NCBI RefSeq assembly: GCF_029222905.1
Contig: NZ_JARHUE010000002.1
Span: 310,001 to 374,000, forward strand
Length of the DNA stretch: 64,000 nt
From: Neptuniibacter sp. CAU 1671
GTDB lineage: Bacteria; Pseudomonadota; Gammaproteobacteria; Pseudomonadales; Balneatricaceae
Reading direction: 5' to 3'
Numbering within the stretch: position 1 is the stretch's first letter; each line of letters begins with the position of its first letter. A model generated the notes under the pieces. That model had not been told where the DNA came from, ran no database searches, and worked only from the letters and a program-made list of their open reading frames with translations. Of this stretch, positions 25,738-34,833 are shown one piece after another. The position numbers and the translations under genes are program-made.

Positions 25738-28395
25738 GTGCAAGAGATTAAAGAAGATATTGATCCTGTAGAAACGCAGGAGTGGCTGGATGCGCTTGAG
25801 TCTGTAGCGAAAAATGAAGGCGATGACCGTGCCCGTTTTTTGTTGGGGCAACTGGGCCGCAAGGCTTCAGACTTGGGCGTCGCCAACAGTCAGTCTCTCA
25901 ATACCCCTTACCGTAATACCATCAGTGTTAAAGACGAAGTACGGATGCCCGGTGACCTGTTTATGGAGCGCCGGATTCGATCATTTATCCGCTGGAACGC
26001 GATGGCGATGGTGATGCGCGCCAATGATAATGATGAGGGTCTGGGCGGTCATATCTCCTCGTTTTCATCTTCCGCCACCCTCTATGATATTGGTTTTAAC
26101 TACTTCTTCCGGGGGAATGAGGGCGAGCAGGATGCTGATATGGTGTTTTTTCAGGGCCATATTTCACCTGGTATCTATGCCCGTGCCTATCTGGAAGGGC
26201 GTCTGACCGAAGAGCAACTGGATAATTTCCGCCGCGAAGTGGATGGTAATGGCCTGTCCTCATACCCGCACCCATGGCTGATGCCTGATTTCTGGCAGTT
26301 CCCAACCGTTTCCATGGGGCTGGGGCCGATTCAGGCCATCTATCAGGCGCATGTCATGCGCTACCTCTCTGCCCGCAGTCTCATTAACCGCGGTGACCGT
26401 AAAGTCTGGTGTTTCATTGGTGATGGTGAGTGTGATGAGCCGGAAACTCTGGGCGCTATCTCTCTGGCAGGCCGCGAACAGCTGGAAAATCTGGTCTTTG
26501 TTATCAACTGTAACCTGCAGCGCCTGGATGGTCCGGTTCGTGGTAACGGTAAAATCGTACAGGAACTGGAAGGTATCTTTAATGGTGCGGGCTGGAACGT
26601 AATCAAATGTCTGTGGGGCCGTCATTGGGATCCACTGTTTGAACGAGATGATAAAGGCCTGTTGCAGAAGCGCATGGACGAAGTCTGTGACGGTGAGCTA
26701 CAGAACTATAAAGCAAATGGCGGTGCTTATACCCGCGAGCACTTCTTCGGCAAATATCCTGAGCTACTGGAAATGGTGAAGGATATGACTGACACAGAAA
26801 TCATGAACCTTAACCGTGGTGGTCATGATCCTTATAAAGTGTATGCAGCCTATCACAGTGCCATGAATCACAAAGGTCAGCCTACGGTTATTCTGGCTCA
26901 GACCGTTAAAGGTTATGGTACTGGCAAGTCTGGCGAAGCCAAAAACGATACTCACTCCATGAAAAAAGTGGCGCTGGATGACCTGATCGATTTCCGTGAC
27001 CGCTTTAATATCCCGCTGCATGACGATCAACTGAAGTCTGTGCCTTACTACCGTCCGGCACCGGATTCACCTGAAATGAAGTACATGTTTGAACGTCGGG
27101 CAAAACTGGGTGGTTTCTATCCGACACGTCGCACTGAATTTGAAAAACTGGACGTGCCGCCGCTGGAAGATTTTGCCAGTCAGTTGAAGGACAGTGGTAA
27201 ACGTACAGCCTCTACTCAGATGGTTCTGAACCGCGTGATGAGTACGCTGGTGAAAGATAAAAATATAGGCGACCGTGTGGTACCGATTGTGCCAGACGAA
27301 GCGCGTACGTTTGGTATGGAAGGTATGTTCCGCCAGTTGGGTATTTATACCTCGGCTGGGCAGAAATATGTGCCGCACGATTCCGACCAGATTATGTATT
27401 ACAAGGAATCAAAAACCGGTCAGATTCTGGAAGAGGGGATCAACGAATCCGGTGCCTTCTCAGCCTGGCTGGCAGCGGCAACATCGTACACCAATAATAA
27501 CTGCACCATGGTGCCGTTCTACATCTTCTACTCCATGTTTGGCTTCCAGCGCGTGATGGACCTGACCTGGGCGGCAGGTGATATGCAGGCCCGTGGTTTC
27601 CTTATCGGTGCTACATCTGGTCGAACCACGCTGAACGGTGAGGGTTTGCAGCATCAGGATGGTCACAGCCATCTGCTGGCACAGATGATTCCGAACTGTG
27701 TCTCTTATGATCCCACCTATGGCTTTGAACTGGCAGTGATTGTGCAGGACGGTCTGCGTCGGATGTATCAGGAACAGGAAAACCGTTTCTACTACATCAC
27801 CACCATGAACGAAAACTATCATCACCCTGAAATGCCAGCGGGTGCTGAAGAAGGCATCATCAAAGGCATGTACCTGTTGCGTGAAGGGAAAGAGAGCGAT
27901 AAACGGGTGCAGTTAATGGGATCTGGCACCATCTTGCGTGAGGTAGAAGCGGCTGCGGATATCCTCAAAGAAGAGTATGGCGTGGAAGCGGATGTATGGA
28001 GCGCAACCTCGATCAATGAATTGCGTCGTGATGCGCAGACCGTGTCTCGCTGGAACCTGATGAATCCGGAAGCGGAACCTAAAAAAGCTTACGTTACGGA
28101 ATGTGTTGAAAGTCGAGAAGGTCCAGTGATCGCCTCTACGGATTACATCCGTTTGTATGCCGACCAGCTGCGTGAATATATTCCGCGCCGTTACAAGGTG
28201 TTGGGTACGGATGGGTTTGGTCGATCAGACACCCGGACCAAGCTGCGTAGCTTCTTTGAAGTGGATCGTTATCACGTTGTGATTGCATCGCTGAAAGCGC
28301 TGCAGGAAGAAGGTAAGTTGGACGCCTCGGTGATTACCAAGGCGATGCAGAAGTTCAATCTTAGCCCGGATAAGCCAGCGCCGTGGACTGTTTAA
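25738..28395 (+). CDS. aceE: Pyruvate dehydrogenase E1 component (homodimeric type)
   Basis: The 885-residue E1 subunit, close in length to E. coli AceE (887). It binds thiamine diphosphate through GDGECDEPETLGAIS near residue 230 and the asparagine-containing VINCNLQRLDGP 30 residues later. Other family segments are RRIRSFIRWNAMAMV, SSATLYDIGFNYFFR, FQGHISPGIYARAYLEG and LQHQDGHSHLLA. It decarboxylates pyruvate and acetylates the lipoyl groups of AceF. Two in-frame GTG codons are possible; 25738 is chosen because GGAG at 25725-25728 is correctly spaced, whereas 25723 has no Shine-Dalgarno. aceF follows after 42 nt. Confidence 0.97.
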   Translation: MQEIKEDIDPVETQEWLDALESVAKNEGDDRARFLLGQLGRKASDLGVANSQSLNTPYRNTISVKDEVRMPGDLFMERRIRSFIRWNAMAMVMRANDNDEGLGGHISSFSSSATLYDIGFNYFFRGNEGEQDADMVFFQGHISPGIYARAYLEGRLTEEQLDNFRREVDGNGLSSYPHPWLMPDFWQFPTVSMGLGPIQAIYQAHVMRYLSARSLINRGDRKVWCFIGDGECDEPETLGAISLAGREQLENLVFVINCNLQRLDGPVRGNGKIVQELEGIFNGAGWNVIKCLWGRHWDPLFERDDKGLLQKRMDEVCDGELQNYKANGGAYTREHFFGKYPELLEMVKDMTDTEIMNLNRGGHDPYKVYAAYHSAMNHKGQPTVILAQTVKGYGTGKSGEAKNDTHSMKKVALDDLIDFRDRFNIPLHDDQLKSVPYYRPAPDSPEMKYMFERRAKLGGFYPTRRTEFEKLDVPPLEDFASQLKDSGKRTASTQMVLNRVMSTLVKDKNIGDRVVPIVPDEARTFGMEGMFRQLGIYTSAGQKYVPHDSDQIMYYKESKTGQILEEGINESGAFSAWLAAATSYTNNNCTMVPFYIFYSMFGFQRVMDLTWAAGDMQARGFLIGATSGRTTLNGEGLQHQDGHSHLLAQMIPNCVSYDPTYGFELAVIVQDGLRRMYQEQENRFYYITTMNENYHHPEMPAGAEEGIIKGMYLLREGKESDKRVQLMGSGTILREVEAAADILKEEYGVEADVWSATSINELRRDAQTVSRWNLMNPEAEPKKAYVTECVESREGPVIASTDYIRLYADQLREYIPRRYKVLGTDGFGRSDTRTKLRSFFEVDRYHVVIASLKALQEEGKLDASVITKAMQKFNLSPDKPAPWTV

Positions 28396-28437
28396 GTTTG
28401 CGCTGACTTTTAATGGCTAATTTTTGGAGGATTGAAC

Positions 28438-30399
28438 GTGAGCATTATCACAATGAATATTCCTGACCTGTCCGGCGCTACTGATGTGGATGTCGTTGAA
28501 GTACTGGTCAAAGACGGTGACACCGTAAACGAAGGCGATAGTCTGCTGGTGCTTGAGACCGATAAGGCCTCGATGGAAGTACCTGCTACCCAAAGCGGAA
28601 CTGTTGTCTCAATGAAAATTAAAGAGGGTGATCAGGTCAACGAAGGTGACCTGATGCTTGAGCTTGAAACTGCCTCTTCTGCTGCTGCGGAATCTGAGGC
28701 GCCAACTGCACCAGCGTCTGTGGCTGTATCGGCTCCGGCAGCGGCACCTGCTCCTGCGGCTGCATCAACTGCAGCTGCGGTGGAAAATGTGCTGATCCCT
28801 GATCTGTCGGGTGCGACTGACGTTGATGTGGTCGAAGTCCTGGTGAAGGACGGCGATAGCGTGAGCGAAGGCGACAGCCTGATTGTGCTGGAAACCGATA
28901 AAGCTTCCATGGAAGTACCCGCACCTAAGTCAGGTGTAGTGGTTTCCATGAAGATCAAAGAGGGTGGTCAGGTCAACGAAGGTGACTTGCTACTTGAGCT
29001 GGCAGTTGCAGGCGCAACTGCAGCACCGTCACCTGCAGCGCCTGCTCCGGCACCGAGCGCACCTGCGCCTGTGGCTGAAGTGGCTCCTGCTACACCTGTC
29101 AGTGGCGGTATTCAGCCAATACTGATCCCGGATCTGTCGGGTGCAACTGATGTTGATGTGGTGGAAGTGCTGGTGAAAGAGGGTGACACCGTAGCTGAAG
29201 GTGATGGCCTGATTGTGCTTGAAACCGATAAGGCTTCAATGGAAGTGCCTGCCACCAAAGCGGGCGTGATTGTGTCCATGAAAATCAAAGAAGGCGACAC
29301 GGTCAACGAAGGTGATCTCCTGTTGGAAGTTGAAGTTGTAGGCGCAGCTGCACCTGTTGCGGCAGCTAAAGCACCGGCAGCGCCAGCAGCATCCGCGCCT
29401 GCGGTTGCGCCAAGTGCACCGGCTCCGGCTCCTGCTCCGGTAAGTGCTGGCAAGGTCGATAAGGCTGCGCTGGAACAGAAAAATAAACAGGTCCATGCCG
29501 GTCCCGCAGTACGTGCCCTGGCCCGTGAGTTTGGTGTGGATCTGAGTCTGGTGAAAGGTACAGGCCCTCGTGATCGTATTCTTAAAGAGGATGTTCAGGC
29601 CTATGTCAAAACAGCGCTGAAACAATTGGCAGAAAAACCTGCGGCTGTTGTTACGGGTGGTTCAGGTATTCCGTCAATCCCCGAGGTGGACTTCAGTCAG
29701 TTTGGCGAAATCGAACTGGAAAAAATGTCGAAAATTCACAAGATCACGCGGGACAACATGTCACGCTGCTGGCTGAATATTCCGCATGTGACCCAGTTTG
29801 ATAAGGCCGATATCACTGAGCTTGAAGCGTTCCGTAAGGATATGAAAGATGAGGCGGCCAAAGCAGGGGTAAAACTCACTCCGCTGCCGTTCCTGATTAA
29901 AGCTGCGGCAATAGCGCTGAAAAATCATCAGAAATTCAATGCGTCCTTGCATGCGGACGGTGAGCATATTGTCTACAAGAAATATGTGAACATCGGTATT
30001 GCCGTGGATACCCCGAATGGTCTGATGGTGCCGGTGATCAAGGATGCCGATAAGAAGAGTATCTATGAGATCTCTAATGAGGCGAACGATCTGGCTGCCA
30101 AAGCGAAAGACAAAAAGCTGAAGCCAAACGAGATGCAGGGCGCTTGCTTCACGATCTCCAGCCTGGGTGGCATAGGGGGTACTGGCTTTACACCTATCGT
30201 GAATGCGCCTGAGGTAGCTATTCTGGGTGTTTCGAAGTCTGATATCGAGCCGCGCTGGAACGGGAAGGAGTTCGAGCCGCGTCTGATGCTGCCACTCTGC
30301 CTCTCTTACGATCACAGAGCGATCAATGGTGGCGATGCTGGCCGCTTCCTGACGTATCTGAACAGTCTGTTGAGTGACATTCGCCGTCTCGCACTCTGA
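28438..30399 (+). CDS. aceF: Pyruvate dehydrogenase E2, dihydrolipoamide acetyltransferase with three lipoyl domains
   Basis: A 653-residue multidomain E2. Three near-identical lipoyl domains, each with the lipoylated lysine in ETDKAS (near residues 40, 157 and 270), are separated by long Ala/Pro linkers. A peripheral-subunit-binding domain follows (AGPAVRALAREFGVDLSLV near 355), and a catalytic domain with the active-site histidine motif SYDHRAINGGDAGRF near 620. It forms the core of the complex and transfers acetyl groups to CoA. GTG 28438 is preferred, with GGAGG 7 nt upstream; TTG 28432 and ATG 28453 are alternatives. No lpd (E3) gene follows; it must lie elsewhere. Confidence 0.97.
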   Translation: MSIITMNIPDLSGATDVDVVEVLVKDGDTVNEGDSLLVLETDKASMEVPATQSGTVVSMKIKEGDQVNEGDLMLELETASSAAAESEAPTAPASVAVSAPAAAPAPAAASTAAAVENVLIPDLSGATDVDVVEVLVKDGDSVSEGDSLIVLETDKASMEVPAPKSGVVVSMKIKEGGQVNEGDLLLELAVAGATAAPSPAAPAPAPSAPAPVAEVAPATPVSGGIQPILIPDLSGATDVDVVEVLVKEGDTVAEGDGLIVLETDKASMEVPATKAGVIVSMKIKEGDTVNEGDLLLEVEVVGAAAPVAAAKAPAAPAASAPAVAPSAPAPAPAPVSAGKVDKAALEQKNKQVHAGPAVRALAREFGVDLSLVKGTGPRDRILKEDVQAYVKTALKQLAEKPAAVVTGGSGIPSIPEVDFSQFGEIELEKMSKIHKITRDNMSRCWLNIPHVTQFDKADITELEAFRKDMKDEAAKAGVKLTPLPFLIKAAAIALKNHQKFNASLHADGEHIVYKKYVNIGIAVDTPNGLMVPVIKDADKKSIYEISNEANDLAAKAKDKKLKPNEMQGACFTISSLGGIGGTGFTPIVNAPEVAILGVSKSDIEPRWNGKEFEPRLMLPLCLSYDHRAINGGDAGRFLTYLNSLLSDIRRLAL

Positions 30400-30423
30400 G
30401 ATACGCGCTAAGGCTTAGTTTTT

Positions 30424-30450
30424 GCGCCCCAAATGGGGCGCTTTTTTTTT
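30424..30450 (+). terminator. Intrinsic terminator after aceF
   Basis: GCGCCCC (30424-30430) pairs with GGGGCGC (30435-30441), loop AAAT, followed by nine T residues. The T-tract reaches the stop codon of the convergent gene. Confidence 0.92.
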
Positions 30451-31711
30451 ATCGGCCTATGCCGTAGTAGGTGAAGCCGAGGCTTTGTGCCAGCGGTTTA
30501 TCCAGCAGATTGCGTCCATCAATAATCAGAGGCTGGGCCATGCGGGCATGCATCTGATCGAACAGCGGAGAGCTGTATTCGGGCCACTCGGTCAATAACA
30601 GCAGGGCGTCGCTGTTATTCAGGGCCTCATAATTATCTGCACATAAAACCAAGTTAGGTTCGTCAGGAAATTTCTCCTGAATCAGCGGCAGTGCCTGAGG
30701 GTCGTGGGCGCGCACAATGCAGCCCTGAGCGAGCAGGGTTGAGATGATTTTCAGGCTGGGTGCGTGGTCGATACTGGGTGTTCCTGGCTTGTAGGAAAGC
30801 CCCCAAAGACTGATGGTGCGCCCCTCCAGATTGCAGTTGTAGTGACGCCATAATTTTCTGAAGGGCAGCTCTTTCTGTTTTTCATTCTCTGTTAGCACGG
30901 TTTCAAGTAGTTTTGAGCTGCGACTTTCCAACATCAGCTCGGCCAGCGCTTCGATATACTGTTGGAAGTTCAGACCACCGAAGCCACAGCCAGGGTGAAG
31001 GTAGTGCGGCCCGATGCGGGGGTCGGTGATCAAAGCGTCTCGAATCGCTTCTATATCGACGCCGAGTTTGTCCGCCAGGTTTGCCAGCTCATTGATGTAA
31101 CCCAGGCGTAATGCCAGCATCCCGGTATTCGCAAACTTGGTAAATTCCGCTTCACGGGATGACATCACCATCCACTGTTTGAGATTTTTACTGAAAGGCC
31201 GTAGCAGGGCTTTCAGCGACATCTGTCCCCAGTCATCTTCACAGCCAATGATCAGCGTATCTGGGTATTTGTAATTTCTAAGTGCGGTACCCTCGGCCAG
31301 CATGTCCGGAATATAGGCGACATGCTGCTGCGCCTGAGGTTTTAAGAATGCCTGCAACTTATCACTGCTGCCGACACCAAAATTGGATTGGTTGATAATC
31401 AGCAGTTGCTGCTTATGTTTGTCGGCCAGCTTTTGTGCCAACAGGCAGGCCGTTTCATATTGGTCGGGGTTCAGTGCAAAAAGATGCAGTGTGTTTTCAA
31501 GGCCGGCTTGCTCCGTCGCAAGGGATAAGCGCCCCGACTCATAACTTTCTGCTATCAGTTGACTTAAGCCGGGTTCGTTGGCGGTTTTGCTGAGCAGCTC
31601 ATCTAACGTACGTGTCTGATCTGCGACCAATGCAACAACATTGCCGCTCTCAGCAAGCGCGGCGGCGGCCACCCAGGCAAGTAACTGGTTTCCCCAAACA
31701 GTTATTTTCAT
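30449..31711 (-). CDS. UDP-glucose/GDP-mannose dehydrogenase family protein lacking the catalytic cysteine
   Basis: A 420-residue protein with the three-part fold of UDP-glucose 6-dehydrogenases: N-terminal NAD domain (1-180), central helical domain (around DPRIGPHYLHPG at 230-241) and C-terminal UDP-binding domain (WGLSYKPGTPSIDHAPS, LLLTEWPEY, IDGRNLLD). Key residues are altered. The N-terminal glycine motif is degenerate (VWGNQLLAW). The active-site stretch normally reading GGSCFPKD is GGLNFQQY, so Asn248 replaces the nucleophilic Cys. In the lysine motif (TKFANTG, Lys192) the usual following Asn appears shifted. It is therefore unlikely to be a normal UDP-glucose dehydrogenase and may be a pseudoenzyme or have a different reaction. 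Its ATG overlaps the pgi stop, so it is coupled to pgi and galU. Confidence 0.8.
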   Translation of the reverse strand: MKITVWGNQLLAWVAAAALAESGNVVALVADQTRTLDELLSKTANEPGLSQLIAESYESGRLSLATEQAGLENTLHLFALNPDQYETACLLAQKLADKHKQQLLIINQSNFGVGSSDKLQAFLKPQAQQHVAYIPDMLAEGTALRNYKYPDTLIIGCEDDWGQMSLKALLRPFSKNLKQWMVMSSREAEFTKFANTGMLALRLGYINELANLADKLGVDIEAIRDALITDPRIGPHYLHPGCGFGGLNFQQYIEALAELMLESRSSKLLETVLTENEKQKELPFRKLWRHYNCNLEGRTISLWGLSYKPGTPSIDHAPSLKIISTLLAQGCIVRAHDPQALPLIQEKFPDEPNLVLCADNYEALNNSDALLLLTEWPEYSSPLFDQMHARMAQPLIIDGRNLLDKPLAQSLGFTYYGIGR

Positions 31712-33354
31712 GCTTCACCTTTTTGCTTGGCGTGAACCGCAGCCAGAAGGCCGTTCGTTGATTGATCAAAACCCGGTGTGGATTCAGGGTTTTCCAGTGC
31801 GCCCAATAGGCTGGTGGCCACCTGTTTACCCAGCTCAACACCCCACTGATCAAATGGATTGATACCCCAGATAACTGCTTGCACAAATACCTTATGTTCG
31901 TAGAGAGCAATCAGCTGCCCCAGACTGAAGGGGCAGAGTTCATCCAGAATCAGGGTGGAGCAGGGTTGGTTGCCTCGGTAACGCTTATGGGCGGGTTGCG
32001 TGTCGGCGTTATCCAGAATGCTGTCGCCCAGCGCCAGCAGTCTGGATTGGGCAAAGCAGTTGGCCAGGTTCAGTCGGTGTTGGTGCTGAAGTTCTTCGCT
32101 GCCGGACGTCTGGTAGCGTCTGGCGGCGACAATAAAATCACACATCACTGACTCGGTGCCCTGATGCAGTAACTGATAAAACGCATGCTGAGCGTTGGTG
32201 CCCACTTCGCCCCATAAAATCGGACAGGTATGAAAATCAACCGTTTCGCCGCCTCGGGTTACTGATTTTCCGTTGCTTTCCATTTCGAGCTGTTCCAGAT
32301 AAGCGGGCAGGCTCCCCAGCCGACCATCATAGGGCAGAATGGCGTGGGCGTGGATATTCAGGAAATTAATGTTCCACACATCGACTAATGCCATTAATAC
32401 GGGCAAATTGCTGAGGAAAGGGGTGTGCCTGAAATGCTCATCCATGGCATGAGCGCCCTCCAGAAGGCTCAGAAAGCCATCCATGCCTAATTTGAGGGCA
32501 ATGGGCAGACCAATGGCGGACCACATGGAATAGCGGCCCCCGGTCCAGTCCCAGAATTCAAGCTGGTTGCTGGGTGGAATACCCCACTCGGAGGCTTTTG
32601 CAGTATTCGCAGTGACAGCGATAAAGTGCCGTGCAGTGAGCATGTCGTCGGTTGTGGTATGTCCCGAGCGCCGCAGCCATTCCCGTGCGGTTGCTGCATT
32701 GGCCAGCGTATCGATGGTGGTAAACGATTTGGAGGCAAGAACAAACAGTGTCCGGGCGGGGTTTAACTGGCTGAGCAGTTCGGAGAGCTGACTGCCATCC
32801 ATGGAGGAAACAAAGTGAACCTGAACAGGGTTGGCGGCACCGCTTTGGTGTTCAGCAAGTGCTCTGCAGGTCATCAGCGGGCCCAGATCGGAACCACCCA
32901 CACCGATATTCACAATGGTGTTAATGGAATGCCCGGTAAAACCGCGCCACTGCCCTTGGTGAATGCGGTCGACGATTCTTCGCATGTGATCAAGGTTGTT
33001 GTGCACGGCCGCGATAATATCCTGACCGTTGACCGTTAAGCTTGAGGCTTTAGGGCTTCTGAGGGCAGTGTGCAGAGCTGCTCTGTTTTCGGAACAGTTG
33101 ACCTTCTGTCCAGTGAATAGAGCTTCAATCCAGTCGTGCAGATCAGCTTCTTCGGCCAGGGCAGACAGGTTGTGTAAGGTGGTTTGATTTAACCGTTGTT
33201 TGGAGAGGTCCAGCAGCAATTGACCGGTTCTGAAAGTCAGTCCGTTAAACCGGGTTGGATCGTCAGAAAACAGGTCACTGATATGATTGCTGCTGAGCTG
33301 ATCGGCATGTTCACGCAGATTCTTCCAGGCTGCAGTGGTAGATCTTAATGGCAT
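31708..33354 (-). CDS. pgi: Glucose-6-phosphate isomerase
   Basis: A 548-residue phosphoglucose isomerase interconverting glucose-6-phosphate and fructose-6-phosphate. Family motifs are GVGGSDLGPLM near residue 150, LASKSFTTIDTLANA near 208, WDWTGGRYSMWSAIG near 268, the catalytic Glu in GEVGTNAQHAFYQLLHQG near 355, and the C-terminal catalytic lysine in NPFDQWGVELGKQ near 510. It lies 19 nt downstream of galU and overlaps the UDP-glucose-dehydrogenase-like gene by 4 nt, so the three genes form one reverse-strand sugar-nucleotide operon. Confidence 0.97.
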   Translation of the reverse strand: MPLRSTTAAWKNLREHADQLSSNHISDLFSDDPTRFNGLTFRTGQLLLDLSKQRLNQTTLHNLSALAEEADLHDWIEALFTGQKVNCSENRAALHTALRSPKASSLTVNGQDIIAAVHNNLDHMRRIVDRIHQGQWRGFTGHSINTIVNIGVGGSDLGPLMTCRALAEHQSGAANPVQVHFVSSMDGSQLSELLSQLNPARTLFVLASKSFTTIDTLANAATAREWLRRSGHTTTDDMLTARHFIAVTANTAKASEWGIPPSNQLEFWDWTGGRYSMWSAIGLPIALKLGMDGFLSLLEGAHAMDEHFRHTPFLSNLPVLMALVDVWNINFLNIHAHAILPYDGRLGSLPAYLEQLEMESNGKSVTRGGETVDFHTCPILWGEVGTNAQHAFYQLLHQGTESVMCDFIVAARRYQTSGSEELQHQHRLNLANCFAQSRLLALGDSILDNADTQPAHKRYRGNQPCSTLILDELCPFSLGQLIALYEHKVFVQAVIWGINPFDQWGVELGKQVATSLLGALENPESTPGFDQSTNGLLAAVHAKQKGEA

Positions 33355-33373
33355 GATGTCAGTGCCTGTTCGT

Positions 33374-34261
33374 TCAGAGTGTTAACTGTGTGAGAAAGGC
33401 TCGCATGGCGGCTGCAGTTTCCGGATGTTCTAGTCCGTAGACCACATTCGCCTCCAGATAGCCAGCCTTGTTACCGCAATCATAGGTTTTGCCCCGCATA
33501 TGGAAAGCCTGCAAGCGGCCTTCGTTCAGGTAGGCTGCCAGGGCGTCTGTCAGTTGTATCTCGCCGCCAGCGCCGGGCTGTGTTGTTTTTAGCAGCTCTA
33601 AAACTCGATTGGGTAATAGATACCGGCCATTAATGCTCAGATTGGAGGGTGCTTCCTCAAGTTTCGGTTTCTCTACCATACGGACGATGTCGGCGGCATT
33701 GCCTGGCAGGACATGCTCTCCTGCGCAGTCAACGATGCCATAGCGGTCAACCTGGTGTTCAGGGACTGGCTCTACCATAATCTGGCCGACGCCTGATGTT
33801 TCGTAGGCGTTGACCATGCCAGCCAGATCACAGGTGTTTGTCTGGCCTGCATGGATCAGCATATCGGGCAGTAAAACGGCAAAGTCGTCATTGCCAATCA
33901 AAGGTGCCGCGCAGAGGACGGCATGTCCCAGTCCTAATGCCTGATGTTGTCTGACTGCAGAGATGCTTACGTCAGCAGGCAGAATATCTTTAACCTGAGC
34001 CAGTGCAGCGGTTTTCCCTTTACGGGAGAGTTCAGCTTCCAGCTCGTAATGGCAATCAAAGTGATCTTCGATACTTGATTTACCCGAGCGGGTAACGAGG
34101 ATGATCTCTTTAATGCCGGAAGCGATGGCTTCCTCAATTACATATTGAATCACCGGCTTGTCGACAACGGGCAGCATCTCTTTAGGGATAGACTTGCTGG
34201 CGGGTAACACCCGCGTGCCCAAACCGGCTACAGGAATAACGGCTTTTTTAATTTGCTGCAT
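33374..34261 (-). CDS. galU: UTP-glucose-1-phosphate uridylyltransferase
   Basis: A 295-residue nucleotidyltransferase making UDP-glucose from UTP and glucose-1-phosphate. The nucleotide-binding motif GLGTRVLPASKSIPKEMLP lies at 14-32, VDKPVIQYVIEEA follows, and EKPKLEEAPSNLSINGRY near 192-209 carries the sugar-phosphate-binding lysine. It feeds surface polysaccharide and glucan synthesis. It is the first gene of the reverse-strand galU-pgi-(UDP-glucose-dehydrogenase-like) operon and reads away from lrgA. Confidence 0.97.
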   Translation of the reverse strand: MQQIKKAVIPVAGLGTRVLPASKSIPKEMLPVVDKPVIQYVIEEAIASGIKEIILVTRSGKSSIEDHFDCHYELEAELSRKGKTAALAQVKDILPADVSISAVRQHQALGLGHAVLCAAPLIGNDDFAVLLPDMLIHAGQTNTCDLAGMVNAYETSGVGQIMVEPVPEHQVDRYGIVDCAGEHVLPGNAADIVRMVEKPKLEEAPSNLSINGRYLLPNRVLELLKTTQPGAGGEIQLTDALAAYLNEGRLQAFHMRGKTYDCGNKAGYLEANVVYGLEHPETAAAMRAFLTQLTL

Positions 34262-34389
34262 GAACGCCCCTTATGCGGCTGAATTTCAGTCAGTCCGGGT
34301 TGTTTCTGGACCTGAAGGTATTGCTCTGCACAATATAATGTCGCCATCTTAACATGCTGTTAGAGCAGATGTTTAACCATCAGGAAGAG

Positions 34390-34417
34390 TTTAGCTGGTA
34401 GGGTGGCAGTGTATACT
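34390..34417 (+). promoter_or_regulatory. Candidate promoter of lrgAB
   Basis: TATACT (34412-34417) is a good -10; TTTAGC (34390-34395) is a weak -35 at 16 nt. Transcription would begin about 32 nt before the lrgA ATG. The 194-nt galU-lrgA gap holds nothing else I can identify. Confidence 0.4.
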
Positions 34418-34455
34418 TCAGGCTGAAAGGTGTTGTGTAATCTACAGTCTTAGTA

Positions 34456-34833
34456 ATGGGTCTCAATGTGGCGTTAGGGTTTCTTATATTGCTTGCTTGT
34501 CAGCTGGTCGGTGAATTGCTGGTCAGGGGGTTGGATGTGCCGATTCCGGGCGCAGTTGTCGGTATGGTTTTACTGTTTGTGGGTCTGCTGTTGTTTCAGG
34601 AGATCCCAAATGGGCTTCGGCAGACTAGCGAGGGTCTGCTCAAGGTGCTTCCTTTATTGCTGGTGCCGGCGGGTGTAGGGATTATGCAATATCTGGGTTT
34701 CCTGTCAGATGCCTGGGCAGAATTACTGACGGCGCTGGTGATCAGTACCTTTGCAACGCTGTTTATTGTTGCCTTTATTCTGCAGCGTATGTTGGCTCGA
34801 AAATCAGAGCAGCAGGATAGGGATCCTTCATGA
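34456..34833 (+). CDS. lrgA: CidA/LrgA family holin-like protein
   Basis: A 125-residue membrane protein with four predicted helices and a short charged C-terminal tail (QRMLARKSEQQDRDPS). It matches the CidA/LrgA family: GFLILLACQLVGELL at the start, PIPGAVVGMVLLF near residue 31, and VPAGVGIMQY near 72. In Gram-positive bacteria these proteins affect murein hydrolase export and programmed lysis; more recently LrgAB/CidAB have been tied to pyruvate uptake. The Shine-Dalgarno is poor. The stop overlaps the lrgB start by 4 nt (ATGA). Confidence 0.9.
   Translation: MGLNVALGFLILLACQLVGELLVRGLDVPIPGAVVGMVLLFVGLLLFQEIPNGLRQTSEGLLKVLPLLLVPAGVGIMQYLGFLSDAWAELLTALVISTFATLFIVAFILQRMLARKSEQQDRDPS

Noticed and set aside
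28480-29340. Three long direct repeats of about 340 nt within aceF that could look like a tandem duplication or assembly artefact
   Set aside because: They encode the three lipoyl domains with separate Ala/Pro linkers and silent differences, a normal feature of gammaproteobacterial E2 proteins.
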